DNA of 64,000 bases from Streptomyces sp. CMB-StM0423 (GCF_002847285.1 NZ_CP025407.1:4930501-4994500), one strand, 5' to 3'. Shown: positions 1 through 8,590, numbered from the stretch's first letter. Numbers and translations are program-made. Notes: a model not told the origin generated them from the letters alone.

Positions 1-371
1 ACGTGATGAGCGAGGCCGTGGAGCGCCGCGTGCTGGCGCTGCTGAAGCACCCGACGGAGTCGCCGTACGGGAACCCCATTCCCGGCCTTGAGGAGCTGGG
101 CGAGAAGGCCGAGGCGGACCCGTTCCTGGACGAGGGCATGGTGAGCCTCTCCGCGCTGGGTCCCGACGCCGGCACGGTGATCATCCGCCGGATCGGGGAG
201 CCGATCCAGACCGACTCCCAGCTCATGTACACGCTGCGGCGGGCCGGTGTGCAGCCGGGCGCGGTGGTGAGCGTGACGGACTCGGCGGGCGGCGTGCTCG
301 TCGGCAGCGGCGGCGAGGCCGCCGAGCTGGACGCCGAGGTCGCCTCGCACGTCTTCGTGGCCAAGCGCTAG
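1..371 (+). CDS. dmdR1: DtxR-family iron-dependent repressor (DmdR type), 3' part
   Basis: This is the C-terminal part of a metal-dependent repressor; the reading frame is open to the left edge, so the N-terminal DNA-binding domain lies outside the window. The visible 122 residues hold the end of the metal-binding/dimerisation domain (HPTESPYGNPIPG, with the His and Glu typical of DtxR/IdeR/DmdR ligands) followed by an SH3-like FeoA-type domain ending in SHVFVAKR. Proteins of this family bind Fe(II) and repress siderophore and iron-uptake genes. The match to Streptomyces DmdR1 is close by memory. In S. coelicolor an antisense gene (adm) has been described opposite dmdR1; too little of the gene is visible here to judge that. 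Family is certain, paralogue assignment is likely. Confidence 0.85.
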   Translation, partial: VMSEAVERRVLALLKHPTESPYGNPIPGLEELGEKAEADPFLDEGMVSLSALGPDAGTVIIRRIGEPIQTDSQLMYTLRRAGVQPGAVVSVTDSAGGVLVGSGGEAAELDAEVASHVFVAKR

Positions 372-532
372 ATCCGTTCGGGCCAGGCTGGTGGCGGGTT
401 TGCGCCGTTGCCGCGGTTGGCGTTAAGCGGACCGCGGGATTCCTGTCCGAACGGCAGCGCACCTGGGCCCGGCGTGCCACGCTGTCGCTGACGGCATCTG
501 GGAGGGGTGGGCATGCCGCTGACATATCCGGA

Positions 533-721
533 CCCCCGCGCACCTGCGGGGGGCGTGACGAGAGCCCCGGCGCCTGGCTCGCCGGGGCCCCGCCTCCCCG
601 TGACGACCCGGAGCCCCGAGCTCCCAGGGTCGCCTCCCCACGGACCCGTTGTCCCCGATGCGGGTCCGCCTCCCGGTCTCTGTCTCCCCGCGACGACCGC
701 GGCCAATCCCCGGCCGCGGTC
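533..721 (+). repeat. Array of five GC-rich stem-loops in the leader of the hydrolase gene
   Basis: Five consecutive perfect or near-perfect hairpins lie in 190 bases: 533-539/546-552 (7-bp stem), 565-572/580-587 (8 bp), a nested one at about 606-631 (GACCC...GGGTC around GGAG...CTCC), 641-648/661-668 (8 bp) and 695-704/712-721 (10 bp). The linkers repeat the motif CGCCTCCC at 591, 631 and 667. The array fills the gap between the iron regulator and the hydrolase. It could be a strong terminator, a structured 5' leader or a small RNA; only the pairing is seen directly. Confidence 0.6.
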
Positions 722-758
722 ACTCGAACGAGGGGTGTTGGGCCTCGTGCCGCGGTGT

Positions 759-774
759 TCGAATAGACATTCGA
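759..774 (+). promoter_or_regulatory. SOS-box-like palindrome (candidate LexA operator)
   Basis: TCGAATAGACATTCGA is a perfect palindrome with 6-bp arms and a 4-base centre. It sits 4 bases before the GTG start of the hydrolase at 779. The spacing and the TCGAA/TTCGA halves match the actinobacterial LexA box (TCGAAC-N4-GTTCGA) except for T/A at the innermost pair. A half-site TCGAAC is present at 724. Binding is inferred only. Confidence 0.4.
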
Positions 775-778
775 TAGC

Positions 779-1738
779 GTGAGCTTGCCGAACGGATTGG
801 GGGTGTCGGCACACATGGTGCGTCGTATCAACGTGCCGGGTGCGGGCGGGCTGCGTCTCGCCGCCTGGGAGTACGGAGATCCGCCGAAGCGCGGTGCCGA
901 CGGCATCGCGGCGCGCAGGCGGTCCGCGGCCGGGCCGGCCGGCGGCCCGCCGGGCACGGCGCCGCAGGACCGCCCCGGCGTGCTGTTATTGCACGGGCTG
1001 ATGGGCCGCGGGTCCCACTGGGCGACCACCTCCCGCTGGCTCTCGGCCCGCTCCCGCGCCATCGCGCTCGACCAGCGCGGGCACGGACGCAGTGACAAAC
1101 CGGGGGACGGCCCGTTCGACCGCGAGGCGTACATCGCGGACGCGGAAGCCGTCATCGAGCAGTTGGACCTCGCGCCGGTGGTTCTCGTGGGCCACTCGAT
1201 GGGCGCGCTCACCGCCTGGCAGTTGGCCGCCCGCCGCCCCGACCTGGTGCGCGGTCTGGTGATCTGCGACATGCGGGCCTCGGCGCTCGGCGCGGCCTCG
1301 CAGCGCGAGTGGGAGGAGTGGTTCCGCTCCTGGCCGACGCCGTTCGCCACGCTCGCCGACGTCCGCAAGTGGTTCGGCGAGGACGACCCCATCCTGGAGC
1401 GCCCGCGTCCCGCGCGCGGCGAGTTCTTCGCCGAGGTGATGGCCGAGCGCGCGGACGGCTGGCGCCCGGTGTTCTCCCGCCGGCAGATGCTGCGGGCCCG
1501 CGAGACGTGGGTGCACGACGCGCACTGGGAGGAACTGGCCCTCGTGCAGTGCCCGGCCCTGGTGATCCGCGGCATCGACGGCGAGCTGGGCCGGGCGGAG
1601 GCCCAGGAGATGGTCCGCGTCCTGCCCCGCGGTGAGTACGCGGAGCTGGAGGCCGGCCATCTGCTGCACCTGGAGGACCCGGAGGCGTTCCACCGGGCGA
1701 TAGAGCCGTTCCTGGAGAACGTGCTCACCCCGAAGTGA
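779..1738 (+). CDS. Alpha/beta hydrolase; carries a TTA codon
   Basis: A 319-residue alpha/beta-hydrolase-fold enzyme, substrate unknown. Visible elements: the oxyanion-hole strand (LLLHGLMGRGSHW, about residues 68-80), DQRGHGRSDKP, the nucleophile elbow GHSMGA with the catalytic Ser, and a C-terminal AGHLLHLEDP segment with the catalytic His. The first 65 residues include an Ala/Arg/Gly-rich insertion between the first strand and the HG motif. The chosen start is GTG 779; an internal ATG at 815 is an alternative. Codon 70 (986-988) is TTA, so translation should need the bldA tRNA and be restricted to late growth. The gene follows the iron regulator in the same direction but after a 400-base structured gap, so it is probably transcribed on its own. 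Confidence 0.85.
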   Translation: MSLPNGLGVSAHMVRRINVPGAGGLRLAAWEYGDPPKRGADGIAARRRSAAGPAGGPPGTAPQDRPGVLLLHGLMGRGSHWATTSRWLSARSRAIALDQRGHGRSDKPGDGPFDREAYIADAEAVIEQLDLAPVVLVGHSMGALTAWQLAARRPDLVRGLVICDMRASALGAASQREWEEWFRSWPTPFATLADVRKWFGEDDPILERPRPARGEFFAEVMAERADGWRPVFSRRQMLRARETWVHDAHWEELALVQCPALVIRGIDGELGRAEAQEMVRVLPRGEYAELEAGHLLHLEDPEAFHRAIEPFLENVLTPK

Positions 1739-1847
1739 GCCGAAGCGGCGGCGGAGCGGTGCGGGTTGCGGGCCGTACGGTACGAAGGCGCCCGCGGGGC
1801 CTGAGGCGTTCGCCGCGGTGCCGTCCGCCGCGGTCGTCCGCCCGGCG

Positions 1848-2492
1848 TTACTCGCCGACGAACCGGAACGTCGACGTGATCGCGTCGAACACGTCGAAGA
1901 ACGAGTCCGCCAGGTCCAGCACCTGACTGCTCCCCGCCACCAGCGCCACCTTGCCCTCCTGCCCCGGGACCGGGATGAAGGTCTGCATCATCACGGCGCG
2001 GATCGTGCGGTCGTCGCCGGGGATCTTGACGTCCTCGACGCCCTGCGTGCGGGCGGCCGTGCCGATCCCCTCGATCTCGACGGTCGAGACCTTCCGCCAG
2101 GCGTCGCCCTCCTTCTTCGGCCGGATCTGCTTGATCTGGCCGACGATCAGCGCCGGGTCGGTCGGCAGCAGCTCGCCGCTCTCGGTGCGGGCGCCGATGA
2201 GGGAGACGGTGATCGAGCCGGTCACCGGCACGTCGCCGCCGAAGGTCTCCGCCATGCATCCGCAGTACAACGCGCCGGAAGCCCAGGCGTCCTTGGCCGC
2301 CTTGCGCAGGAACGCCTCCAGCACACCGCGCTGCTCGGCCAGTTCGGGATTGCGGCGGACCCGGTCGTTGACCATCTGCCGGATGCTGTCGTCCCGGGAC
2401 TCGGGCCGTACGTCGAACTCCCACCACGACTCCGGCACCCGGATCCGGAAGCCTCCGCGCTCGATCGTGAGCGCCTCCATCCAGCGGCTCAT
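1848..2492 (-). CDS. Conserved protein divergent from eccC
   Basis: A 214-residue protein without signal peptide or membrane segment. I do not recognise a named family. It begins MSRWMEALTIERGGFRIRVP and ends with LADSFFDVFDAITSTFRF, a pattern (strand-rich middle, closing helix and strand) that recalls Mog1/PsbP-like proteins such as DUF1795 or LpqN. That is a resemblance, not an assignment. The start at 2492 is preferred over the upstream codon at 2513 because a GGGGG ribosome-binding site lies about 8 bases upstream. It is transcribed away from the EccC gene across a 218-base shared control region that contains two DnaA boxes, which suggests a role tied to the secretion locus, perhaps as a chaperone or accessory factor. 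Confidence 0.75.
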   Translation of the reverse strand: MSRWMEALTIERGGFRIRVPESWWEFDVRPESRDDSIRQMVNDRVRRNPELAEQRGVLEAFLRKAAKDAWASGALYCGCMAETFGGDVPVTGSITVSLIGARTESGELLPTDPALIVGQIKQIRPKKEGDAWRKVSTVEIEGIGTAARTQGVEDVKIPGDDRTIRAVMMQTFIPVPGQEGKVALVAGSSQVLDLADSFFDVFDAITSTFRFVGE

Positions 2493-2558
2493 GCCCTGCC
2501 CCCTTTGTCGCACGTCCGGTCGTCTCCCGCGCCCCGCGGCCGGACCGCGGCGGCGCGG

Positions 2559-2581
2559 TTATCCACACGTAGTTATCCACA
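2559..2581 (+). promoter_or_regulatory. Two direct DnaA boxes in the divergent eccC control region
   Basis: TTATCCACA occurs twice, at 2559-2567 and 2573-2581, in the same orientation with a 14-base period. Both copies match the consensus DnaA box (TTATNCACA) perfectly. Two exact copies of this AT-rich 9-mer so close together are unexpected by chance in DNA of this GC content. They lie between the divergent accessory gene (start 2492) and eccC (start 2711). DnaA binding is inferred. Confidence 0.6.
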
Positions 2582-2710
2582 ATCCCGGATACGAGCTGTC
2601 CCCGCGAAGCCCGGGGCGGATATCGTTTCGTAGACCCTAGTGTCCGAGCTGAACGCATTTCCGCGGGGGGAAAGCCGGGGAACAGCCGGGGACGTTCGAG
2701 GAGGATCAGC

Positions 2711-5700
2711 GTGCGCCTCACCCTCACCGTCGTCGATCCGCTCGGGGGCGACCGTGCCGATGTCGTCCTCGACGCCGAGGCGGAGTCGTCCGTAGGCGAT
2801 GTCGCCCGCGTCCTGGCCGGCCAGCTCGACTCGCCGCCGCCCGCCGCGCCGCCGCAGGGTGTGCCGCAGGCCGTCCAGGTGCCGGCCCCGCACGCCCAAC
2901 AGGCCCAGCACGCCCACGCCCAGGCCGCTCCCGTGCAGATGCCCGGGGGCTGGGCCACGGCGGGCGCGCCGCCTGCCGCGCCGCCCGGAGCGCCCCCGGC
3001 GGCCGTCCCCTTCGGCGCGCCCGGCGCCCCGCCGCAGCAGCCGGCCGCGGCTGCGCCGGCACCGCCGCCCGTCTTCGTCGACGGCTTCGCCGTCGACCCC
3101 CGCCTGCCCGTCGCCCAGTCGCCGCTGCGCGAGGGCACGGTCGTCAGCCTGTACGACCCGGTGGGCTGCCCGCCCCGCGAGGTCACGGGCCTGGTCGAGC
3201 TGCGCGTCGTCGGCGGTCCCATGGCCGGCGCGGTGCACCGGCTGGGCCTGGGCCGCGTCGACATCGGCAGCGGCAACGCGACGCATATCCGCGTCTCCGA
3301 CCCTGAGTTGCCCGAGCGCGCCTTCAGCCTCACCGTCTCGGCCGACGGCAGGTGCAAGGTCCACGTCCACGGCGACCAGGAGAAGGCCACCCTCGACGGC
3401 ACGACGTTCGCCGAGCTGGCCAAGCCCAAGGAGAAGTCGGACGACGACGACACCCGCAGGGCCCGCAGGCGCCGCCGCCGCGAGGCCCGCAAGGAGGAGC
3501 GCCGCCGGCGCCGCGCCGGCGAGCCGGCGCCCCCGCCGCTGCCGCAGGAGCCGCCGCAGAGCAAGGACGCCTGGCCGTACGGGTCCCAGGTCGCCATCGG
3601 CAACTCGCTGTTCGAGCTGGTGCGTTACGGCCCGCCGGACGCCGCCGTCGCCACCTCGGAGGACGGCGGCGGGCTCGACTACAACCGCCCGCCGCGCCTG
3701 CTGCCGCCCGACCGCGAGACCCGCTTCAAGCTGCCCGCGCCGCCGAAGGAGGGCCAGGCCCGGCCGCTGCCGTGGCTGATGGCGCTGATGCCGGCCGTCA
3801 TGGGCGTGACGATGTGCCTGGTCATGGGCCGCTGGTACTACCTGCTGATGGCGTTCATGAGCCCGATCATCATGATCGGCAACTACTTCATGGACAAGAA
3901 GCACGGCCGCAAGTCCCATGTGAAGGCCGTCGCCGAGTACAAGGAACACAAGGCCAGGATCGAGAAGGACGCCCGCGACGCCCTCGTCGCCGAGCGCAAC
4001 GAGCGGCGGCTGGGCGGTCCCGACCCCGCGCTCCTGCTGTCCACCGCCACCGGCCCGCGCACCCGGCTGTGGGAGCGGCGCCGTACCGACGCCGACCATC
4101 TGCTGATCCGCTTCGGCACCGCCGAGCTGGACTCCGAAGTGCTGCTGGAGGACCCCGAGCAGGACGAGCACCGCCGCCAGGTGCTGTGGAAGATCCAGGA
4201 CGCGCCCGTCACCGTGCCGCTGCGGCAGATCGGCGTCCTCGGCATCGCAGGCGCCGGCGACACCCCGCGCTCCCTCGGCCGCTGGGCCGTCGCGCAGTCC
4301 GCCGTGCTGCACAGCCCGCTGGACGTCCAGTTCTACGTGCTGACGGAGCCCGGCGGGCAGGCCGGCTGGGACTGGGTGCGCTGGCTGCCGCACGCCCGCC
4401 CGCCCGGGGAGTACGACACCAACGCGCTGGTCGGCACCGACACCGAGACCGTCGCCGCCCGCATCGCCGAGCTGACCCAACTGCTCGACGCACGGCAGAA
4501 GGCCGCCAAGGACCAGCGGTCCAGCGGGCCGACCTCCTTCAAGGACCCCGACATCCTCATCGTCTTCGACGGTTCGCGCCGGCTGCGTTCGCTGCCGGGC
4601 GTGGTGCGGCTGCTGCGCGAGGGCCCGGCGGTGTCGATGTTCGCCATCTGCCTCGACTCCGAGGACCGCTTCCTGCCGGGCGAGTGCCAGGCGATCGTCG
4701 TCGCCGAGCCCAAGCCGGAGGAGCACGACCCGCGGGCCGCCGCGCACGGCGGCATCCCGATGCAGCAGGTGGCCGGGGCCGGCGGGCCCGGCGGCGCCGG
4801 GGGCTTCCCGCCGTTCCGCGTCGGCGCCTGGGGCACGGGCCACTCGCAGGACGCCGCGCAGCGCGCCGCCGCCGCCGACGGCACCGGACCGATCCGGCTG
4901 CGCGTCGAGCAGGCCGGCGCCGAGCGGCGCCGCGGGGTGCGCCCGGACTTCGTCTCGCCGGCGTGGTGCGCGCTGGTGGCGCGCGGTCTGTCGCCCGTGC
5001 GCGACATCAGCGGCGAGGCCGAGGACGCGGCCATCCCGTCGTCCAGCCGGCTGCTCGACGTGGTGGAGCTGGAGCCGCCGACCGGGGACGCCATCGCCGC
5101 CCGCTGGCAGATCGGCGGGCAGTCGACGACGGCGGTCATCGGCGAGTCGTACGACGGCCCGTTCGCCATCGACATCCGCAAGGACGGTCCGCACGGCCTC
5201 ATCGCCGGCACCACCGGATCCGGCAAGTCCGAGCTGCTGCAGACGATCGTCGCGGCGCTCGCGGTGACCAACACCCCGGAGAACATGACGTTCGTCCTCA
5301 TCGACTACAAGGGCGGCTCCGCGTTCAAGGACTGTGTGAAGCTGCCGCACACCGTCGGCATGGTCACCGACCTCGACAACCACCTCGTCACCCGCGCCCT
5401 GGAGTCGCTCCGCGCCGAGCTGCACCGCCGCGAGCACATCCTCGCCGACGCCGAGGCCAAGGACATCGAGGACTTCCAGGACCTGCTGCGCCGCGAGCCC
5501 GGCCGGTACGCGCCGCTGCCCCGGCTGCTGCTCGTCATCGACGAGTTCGCCGCCATGGTCCGCGAGCTGCCCGACTTCGTCACCGGCCTGGTCGACATCG
5601 CCGCCCGCGGCCGTTCGCTCGGCATCCACCTGATGCTCGCCACCCAGCGCCCCAGCGGCGTGGTCTCCCCGGAGATCCGCGCGAACACCAACCTGCGCAT

Positions 5701-7642
5701 CGCGCTGCGCGTCACCGACGGCGGCGAGTCCGCCGACGTCATCGACGCCCCCGATGCCGGGTTCATCGCCAAGTCCATGCCCGGCCGCGCCTATGTGCGC
5801 CTGGGCCACGCCTCCCTCGTCCCCTTCCAGTCCGGCCGCGTCGGCGGCCGCCGGCCCGGCGCCGCCGACCCGGCGACCGCCCAGCCCTGGGCCGGCCGCC
5901 TCGGCTGGGCCGAGCTGGGCCGGGGCGCGCTGAAGCGCCCCGCGGGAGCGCAGCAGGAGGAGGACGAGATCACCGACCTGAAGGTGCTCGTCGACGCGGT
6001 CAACGAGGCCAACGAGCGCCTGGGCATCCCCGAGCAGCACAGCCCGTGGCTGCCCGCGCTGCCCGACAGCGTCGAACTCGACGCGCTGCCCGCCCCGCAG
6101 GGCGCGGGCCCGCTGCCCCCGGCCCCGTACGGCATCGAGGACCTGCCCGCGCAGCAGGCCCGGCGCACGGTCGCCATCGACTTCGCCGACTTCGGGCACC
6201 TCATCGTCGGCGGCGCGCCGCGCAGCGGGCGTTCGCAGATGCTCCGTACGATCGCCGCCTCCCTGGCCCGTACGCACTCCGTCGCCGACCTGCACCTGTT
6301 CGGCATCGACTGCGGCAACGGCGCGCTCAACGCGCTGACCCGGCTGCCGCACTGCGGCGCCGTCGTCAGCCGCAACCAGACGGAGCGCGCGGTGCGCCTC
6401 ATCGGCCGGCTCAAGCAGGAGCTGGGCCGCCGCCAGGAGCTGCTCGCCGCCGACGGCTTCGCCGACATCGCCGAGCAGCGGGCCGCGGCCTCGGACCCGG
6501 AGCAGAAGCTGCCGTACACCGTGGTGCTCCTCGACCGCTGGGAGGGCTGGCTGCCCACCCTCGGCGAGATCAACCACGGCGATCTGACCGACGAGATCTA
6601 CGGGCTGCTGCGGGAGGGCGCGAGCGTCGGCATCCACATGATCATCACCGGTGACCGCAGCGTGCTCACCGGCCGGATCAGCACGCTGACGGAGGACAAG
6701 TTCGCCTTCCGGCTGCCCGACCGCTCCGACTTCTCCATGATCAGCCTCAACGCCCGCAACATCCCCGAGGACATCGAGCCCGGCCGGATGTTCCGCGCGG
6801 AGAGCGGCCTGGAGACCCAGATAGCCGTCCTCTCCGACGACCTGTCCGGCGCCGCCCAGGCCGCCGCCGTCGCCGCCATCGGCGAGGCCGCGACGGCGCG
6901 GGACGCGGGGGTGCCGCGCTCGCTGCGCCCGTTCCGCGTCGACGTGCTGCCCAGCCGGCTCGGCTTCGAGGAAGCCTGGGAGATGCGCGACGTCCAGGCG
7001 CAGGAGGCTTCCAAGCTGTGGGCGCTGGTCGGCGTCGGCGGCGACGAGCTGATGGGCTTCGGCCCCGACCTGGCGGACGGCATCCCGGCGTTCATCATCG
7101 GCGGCCCGGCCAAGTCGGGACGCAGCACGGTGCTGAAGTCGATGGCGCTGACCTTCCTCCACCAGGGCGTACGCCTGATCATCGCCGCGCCGCGGCCGTC
7201 GCCGATGCGCGATCTGGCGGACCGCGAGGGCGTGTTGCAGGTCTTCACCGAGGACGACATCGACGAGGACGAGGTGCACGACCTGCTCAAGCAGGCGTCG
7301 CCGGACGAGCCGATCGTCGTCCTGGTGGACGACGCCGAGATGCTGACGAACTGCGACGCGGGCGACGAGTTCAAGGCCATCGCCCGCCGTGGCGCGGAGC
7401 GCGGCTGGGCGCTGGTCCTCGCGGGCGACGAGGAGGAGGTCGCCTCGGGCTTCTCCGGCTGGCAGGTGGAGGCCAAGAAGGCCCGCCGCGGTGTCGCCCT
7501 GTCTCCGCAGGACCCGTCGGCGGGCGACCTCATCGGCATCCGGCTGAACCGCAGTTCGGTCGGCGACCAGGTGCAGCCGGGCAAGGGCCTGCTGCACCTG
7601 GGCGACAGCGAGCCGTTCGCGGTGACGACGCCGCTGGCGTAA
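2711..7642 (+). CDS. eccC: Type VII secretion FtsK/SpoIIIE-type ATPase (EccC/EssC-like)
   Basis: A 1643-residue membrane ATPase that should energise export of WXG100 proteins. Order of parts: N-terminal ubiquitin-like strand region (1-45), Pro/Ala/Gln-rich linker, FHA-like domain (about 160-220), a very basic stretch (about 250-270), two membrane segments (about 355-395), then three FtsK-type ATPase modules. Walker A motifs: GTTGSGKS (about 833), GGAPRSGRS (about 1167) and GGPAKSGRS (about 1463). Walker B is clear in module 1 (LLLVIDEF, about 938), altered in module 2 (VVLLDRWE) and present in module 3 (VVLVDDAE). The last two P-loops have Arg instead of Lys before Ser, so only the first module looks fully catalytic, as is usual for EccC. 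The FHA-TM-ATPase layout is closer to EssC/YukB than to mycobacterial EccCa/EccCb. The GTG start has GAGGAGG upstream. EccB, EccD, EccE and MycP are not in the window. Confidence 0.92.
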   Translation: MRLTLTVVDPLGGDRADVVLDAEAESSVGDVARVLAGQLDSPPPAAPPQGVPQAVQVPAPHAQQAQHAHAQAAPVQMPGGWATAGAPPAAPPGAPPAAVPFGAPGAPPQQPAAAAPAPPPVFVDGFAVDPRLPVAQSPLREGTVVSLYDPVGCPPREVTGLVELRVVGGPMAGAVHRLGLGRVDIGSGNATHIRVSDPELPERAFSLTVSADGRCKVHVHGDQEKATLDGTTFAELAKPKEKSDDDDTRRARRRRRREARKEERRRRRAGEPAPPPLPQEPPQSKDAWPYGSQVAIGNSLFELVRYGPPDAAVATSEDGGGLDYNRPPRLLPPDRETRFKLPAPPKEGQARPLPWLMALMPAVMGVTMCLVMGRWYYLLMAFMSPIIMIGNYFMDKKHGRKSHVKAVAEYKEHKARIEKDARDALVAERNERRLGGPDPALLLSTATGPRTRLWERRRTDADHLLIRFGTAELDSEVLLEDPEQDEHRRQVLWKIQDAPVTVPLRQIGVLGIAGAGDTPRSLGRWAVAQSAVLHSPLDVQFYVLTEPGGQAGWDWVRWLPHARPPGEYDTNALVGTDTETVAARIAELTQLLDARQKAAKDQRSSGPTSFKDPDILIVFDGSRRLRSLPGVVRLLREGPAVSMFAICLDSEDRFLPGECQAIVVAEPKPEEHDPRAAAHGGIPMQQVAGAGGPGGAGGFPPFRVGAWGTGHSQDAAQRAAAADGTGPIRLRVEQAGAERRRGVRPDFVSPAWCALVARGLSPVRDISGEAEDAAIPSSSRLLDVVELEPPTGDAIAARWQIGGQSTTAVIGESYDGPFAIDIRKDGPHGLIAGTTGSGKSELLQTIVAALAVTNTPENMTFVLIDYKGGSAFKDCVKLPHTVGMVTDLDNHLVTRALESLRAELHRREHILADAEAKDIEDFQDLLRREPGRYAPLPRLLLVIDEFAAMVRELPDFVTGLVDIAARGRSLGIHLMLATQRPSGVVSPEIRANTNLRIALRVTDGGESADVIDAPDAGFIAKSMPGRAYVRLGHASLVPFQSGRVGGRRPGAADPATAQPWAGRLGWAELGRGALKRPAGAQQEEDEITDLKVLVDAVNEANERLGIPEQHSPWLPALPDSVELDALPAPQGAGPLPPAPYGIEDLPAQQARRTVAIDFADFGHLIVGGAPRSGRSQMLRTIAASLARTHSVADLHLFGIDCGNGALNALTRLPHCGAVVSRNQTERAVRLIGRLKQELGRRQELLAADGFADIAEQRAAASDPEQKLPYTVVLLDRWEGWLPTLGEINHGDLTDEIYGLLREGASVGIHMIITGDRSVLTGRISTLTEDKFAFRLPDRSDFSMISLNARNIPEDIEPGRMFRAESGLETQIAVLSDDLSGAAQAAAVAAIGEAATARDAGVPRSLRPFRVDVLPSRLGFEEAWEMRDVQAQEASKLWALVGVGGDELMGFGPDLADGIPAFIIGGPAKSGRSTVLKSMALTFLHQGVRLIIAAPRPSPMRDLADREGVLQVFTEDDIDEDEVHDLLKQASPDEPIVVLVDDAEMLTNCDAGDEFKAIARRGAERGWALVLAGDEEEVASGFSGWQVEAKKARRGVALSPQDPSAGDLIGIRLNRSSVGDQVQPGKGLLHLGDSEPFAVTTPLA

Positions 7643-7828
7643 CCGCCGTCGGCGTGCGCGCCATTGCCGCAACCGCCACTGGCGCAACCGCCGTCGCGGC
7701 GTGTGGCATGACCCTGCAACCGCGGGGGCGGGGGACTGCGTCTACGGTTGCAGGATAACGAACGATGCATGACTGACGTCTCGGGGACGGCCCTCGCGAC
7801 GGTTGAGACAAACGGGAGGGTAGCTGCC

Positions 7829-8131
7829 ATGGGCAAGGCCGATGTCGATGTTACATATCAGGACATGCGGGATGCCGCCAAGCGGCTCAAGGACGAGCGG
7901 CAGGACATCGACCGCAAGCTGGATGACCTGCGCAAGTACATCCAGAGCCTGGTGAGCGACGGCTACGTGACCGGTCGGTCCTCGAAGCAGTTCGACCAGT
8001 CCTTCGACGAGTTCACCACCGGCGCGAAGAAGACCATCGAGGGCCTTGAGGGAATGGGCGACTTCCTGAAGTCCGCCGCCGAGGCATTCGAGAACCTGGA
8101 CTCCGAGCTGGAGAAGGGCCTCAAGGGCTGA
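7829..8131 (+). CDS. WXG100-like secretion substrate, first copy
   Basis: A 100-residue, all-helical, acidic/basic protein of the ESAT-6/CFP-10 size class. Two helices flank a turn near residue 50. The turn reads DGYVTGRSSKQF, so the Trp of the WxG signature is replaced by a Tyr-Val-Thr-Gly turn. No C-terminal YxxxD/E export signal is visible (the end is SELEKGLKG). The ATG at 7829 has GGGAGGG about 8 bases upstream and gives the canonical family length, so it is preferred over in-frame codons further upstream. The position, 186 bases after eccC and just before a second small helical gene, supports the role as one half of an Esx heterodimer exported by this system. Confidence 0.85.
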   Translation: MGKADVDVTYQDMRDAAKRLKDERQDIDRKLDDLRKYIQSLVSDGYVTGRSSKQFDQSFDEFTTGAKKTIEGLEGMGDFLKSAAEAFENLDSELEKGLKG

Positions 8132-8166
8132 CCTTCGCGATTCGGTTCGGTTCGTTTCGCTTGGCC

Positions 8167-8204
8167 GGGGCGCCGTGGCATCGTATTCGGTGCGGCGGCG
8201 CCCC
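8167..8204 (+). terminator. Stem-loop between the two WXG100-like genes
   Basis: A perfect 9-bp stem (8167-8175 with 8196-8204, GGGGCGCCG/CGGCGCCCC) around a 20-base loop. It lies 36 bases after the first esx-like gene and 28 before the next. There is no U-run, as is usual for Streptomyces. It could be a partial terminator or an mRNA-stabilising element that sets unequal amounts of the two proteins. Confidence 0.45.
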
Positions 8205-8232
8205 GCTTTCGTAGTGACTGGGGGAGAGGCTC

Positions 8233-8568
8233 ATGGGCAACGACGGCGACAGGCTGGCGATTCCGCTCAGCGAGCTCGACGGCTTCGGCGGCCGGCTGCG
8301 CAGCATCAAGAACCGGATGAACCGTACGAAGGCCACCTTCGAGTCGTACCGCGACGACATCGGTGACGGCGGCGTGGTCGACAAGCTGGAGGACTTCGAG
8401 TCGGGCTGGAAGGACGGCCGGGGGGACATCGACGACCAGTTGTCGAGCCTGGCGGAGATGTCGGACACGGTGGTGCGCGAGGCGCACAAGGTGGACGTGG
8501 ACCTGGAGAACGAGCTCAAGAAGGGCACGAAGAAGGAGGAGACCCAGGTAGGCGGCGGCAACCAGTAG
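8233..8568 (+). CDS. WXG100-like secretion substrate, second copy
   Basis: A 111-residue helical protein with the two-helix WXG100 layout. The turn region reads DFESGWKDGR (about residues 54-63), so the Trp is kept but the third position is Asp followed by Gly. The C-terminal tail (KKGTKKEETQVGGGNQ) is polar and disordered; no YxxxD/E motif is seen. It starts at ATG 8233 behind GGGGGAGAG. It probably pairs with the product of the gene just upstream and is passed to the EccC-like ATPase. Divergence between the two genes is high, as expected for EsxA/EsxB-type partners rather than a recent duplication. Confidence 0.8.
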   Translation: MGNDGDRLAIPLSELDGFGGRLRSIKNRMNRTKATFESYRDDIGDGGVVDKLEDFESGWKDGRGDIDDQLSSLAEMSDTVVREAHKVDVDLENELKKGTKKEETQVGGGNQ

Positions 8569-8590
8569 CGGCTCCGCTCGAAGGACGGCG

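Noticed and set aside
507..782. Possible 91-residue ORF in the hydrolase leader
   Set aside because: Pro-rich product without family signs; its sequence is explained by the hairpin array.
223..3603. A 1126-codon minus-strand frame across the first three genes
   Set aside because: Low-complexity Arg/Pro/Ala composition and overlap with clear genes. An adm-like antisense gene cannot be judged because dmdR is cut.
2573..7687. A 1704-codon reading frame on the minus strand opposite eccC
   Set aside because: Mirror frame caused by high GC at third positions; the plus-strand frame has Walker motifs and membrane helices.
7643..7828. CGCAACCGCC repeats between eccC and the first esx-like gene
   Set aside because: Short and irregular; probably simple-sequence bias.
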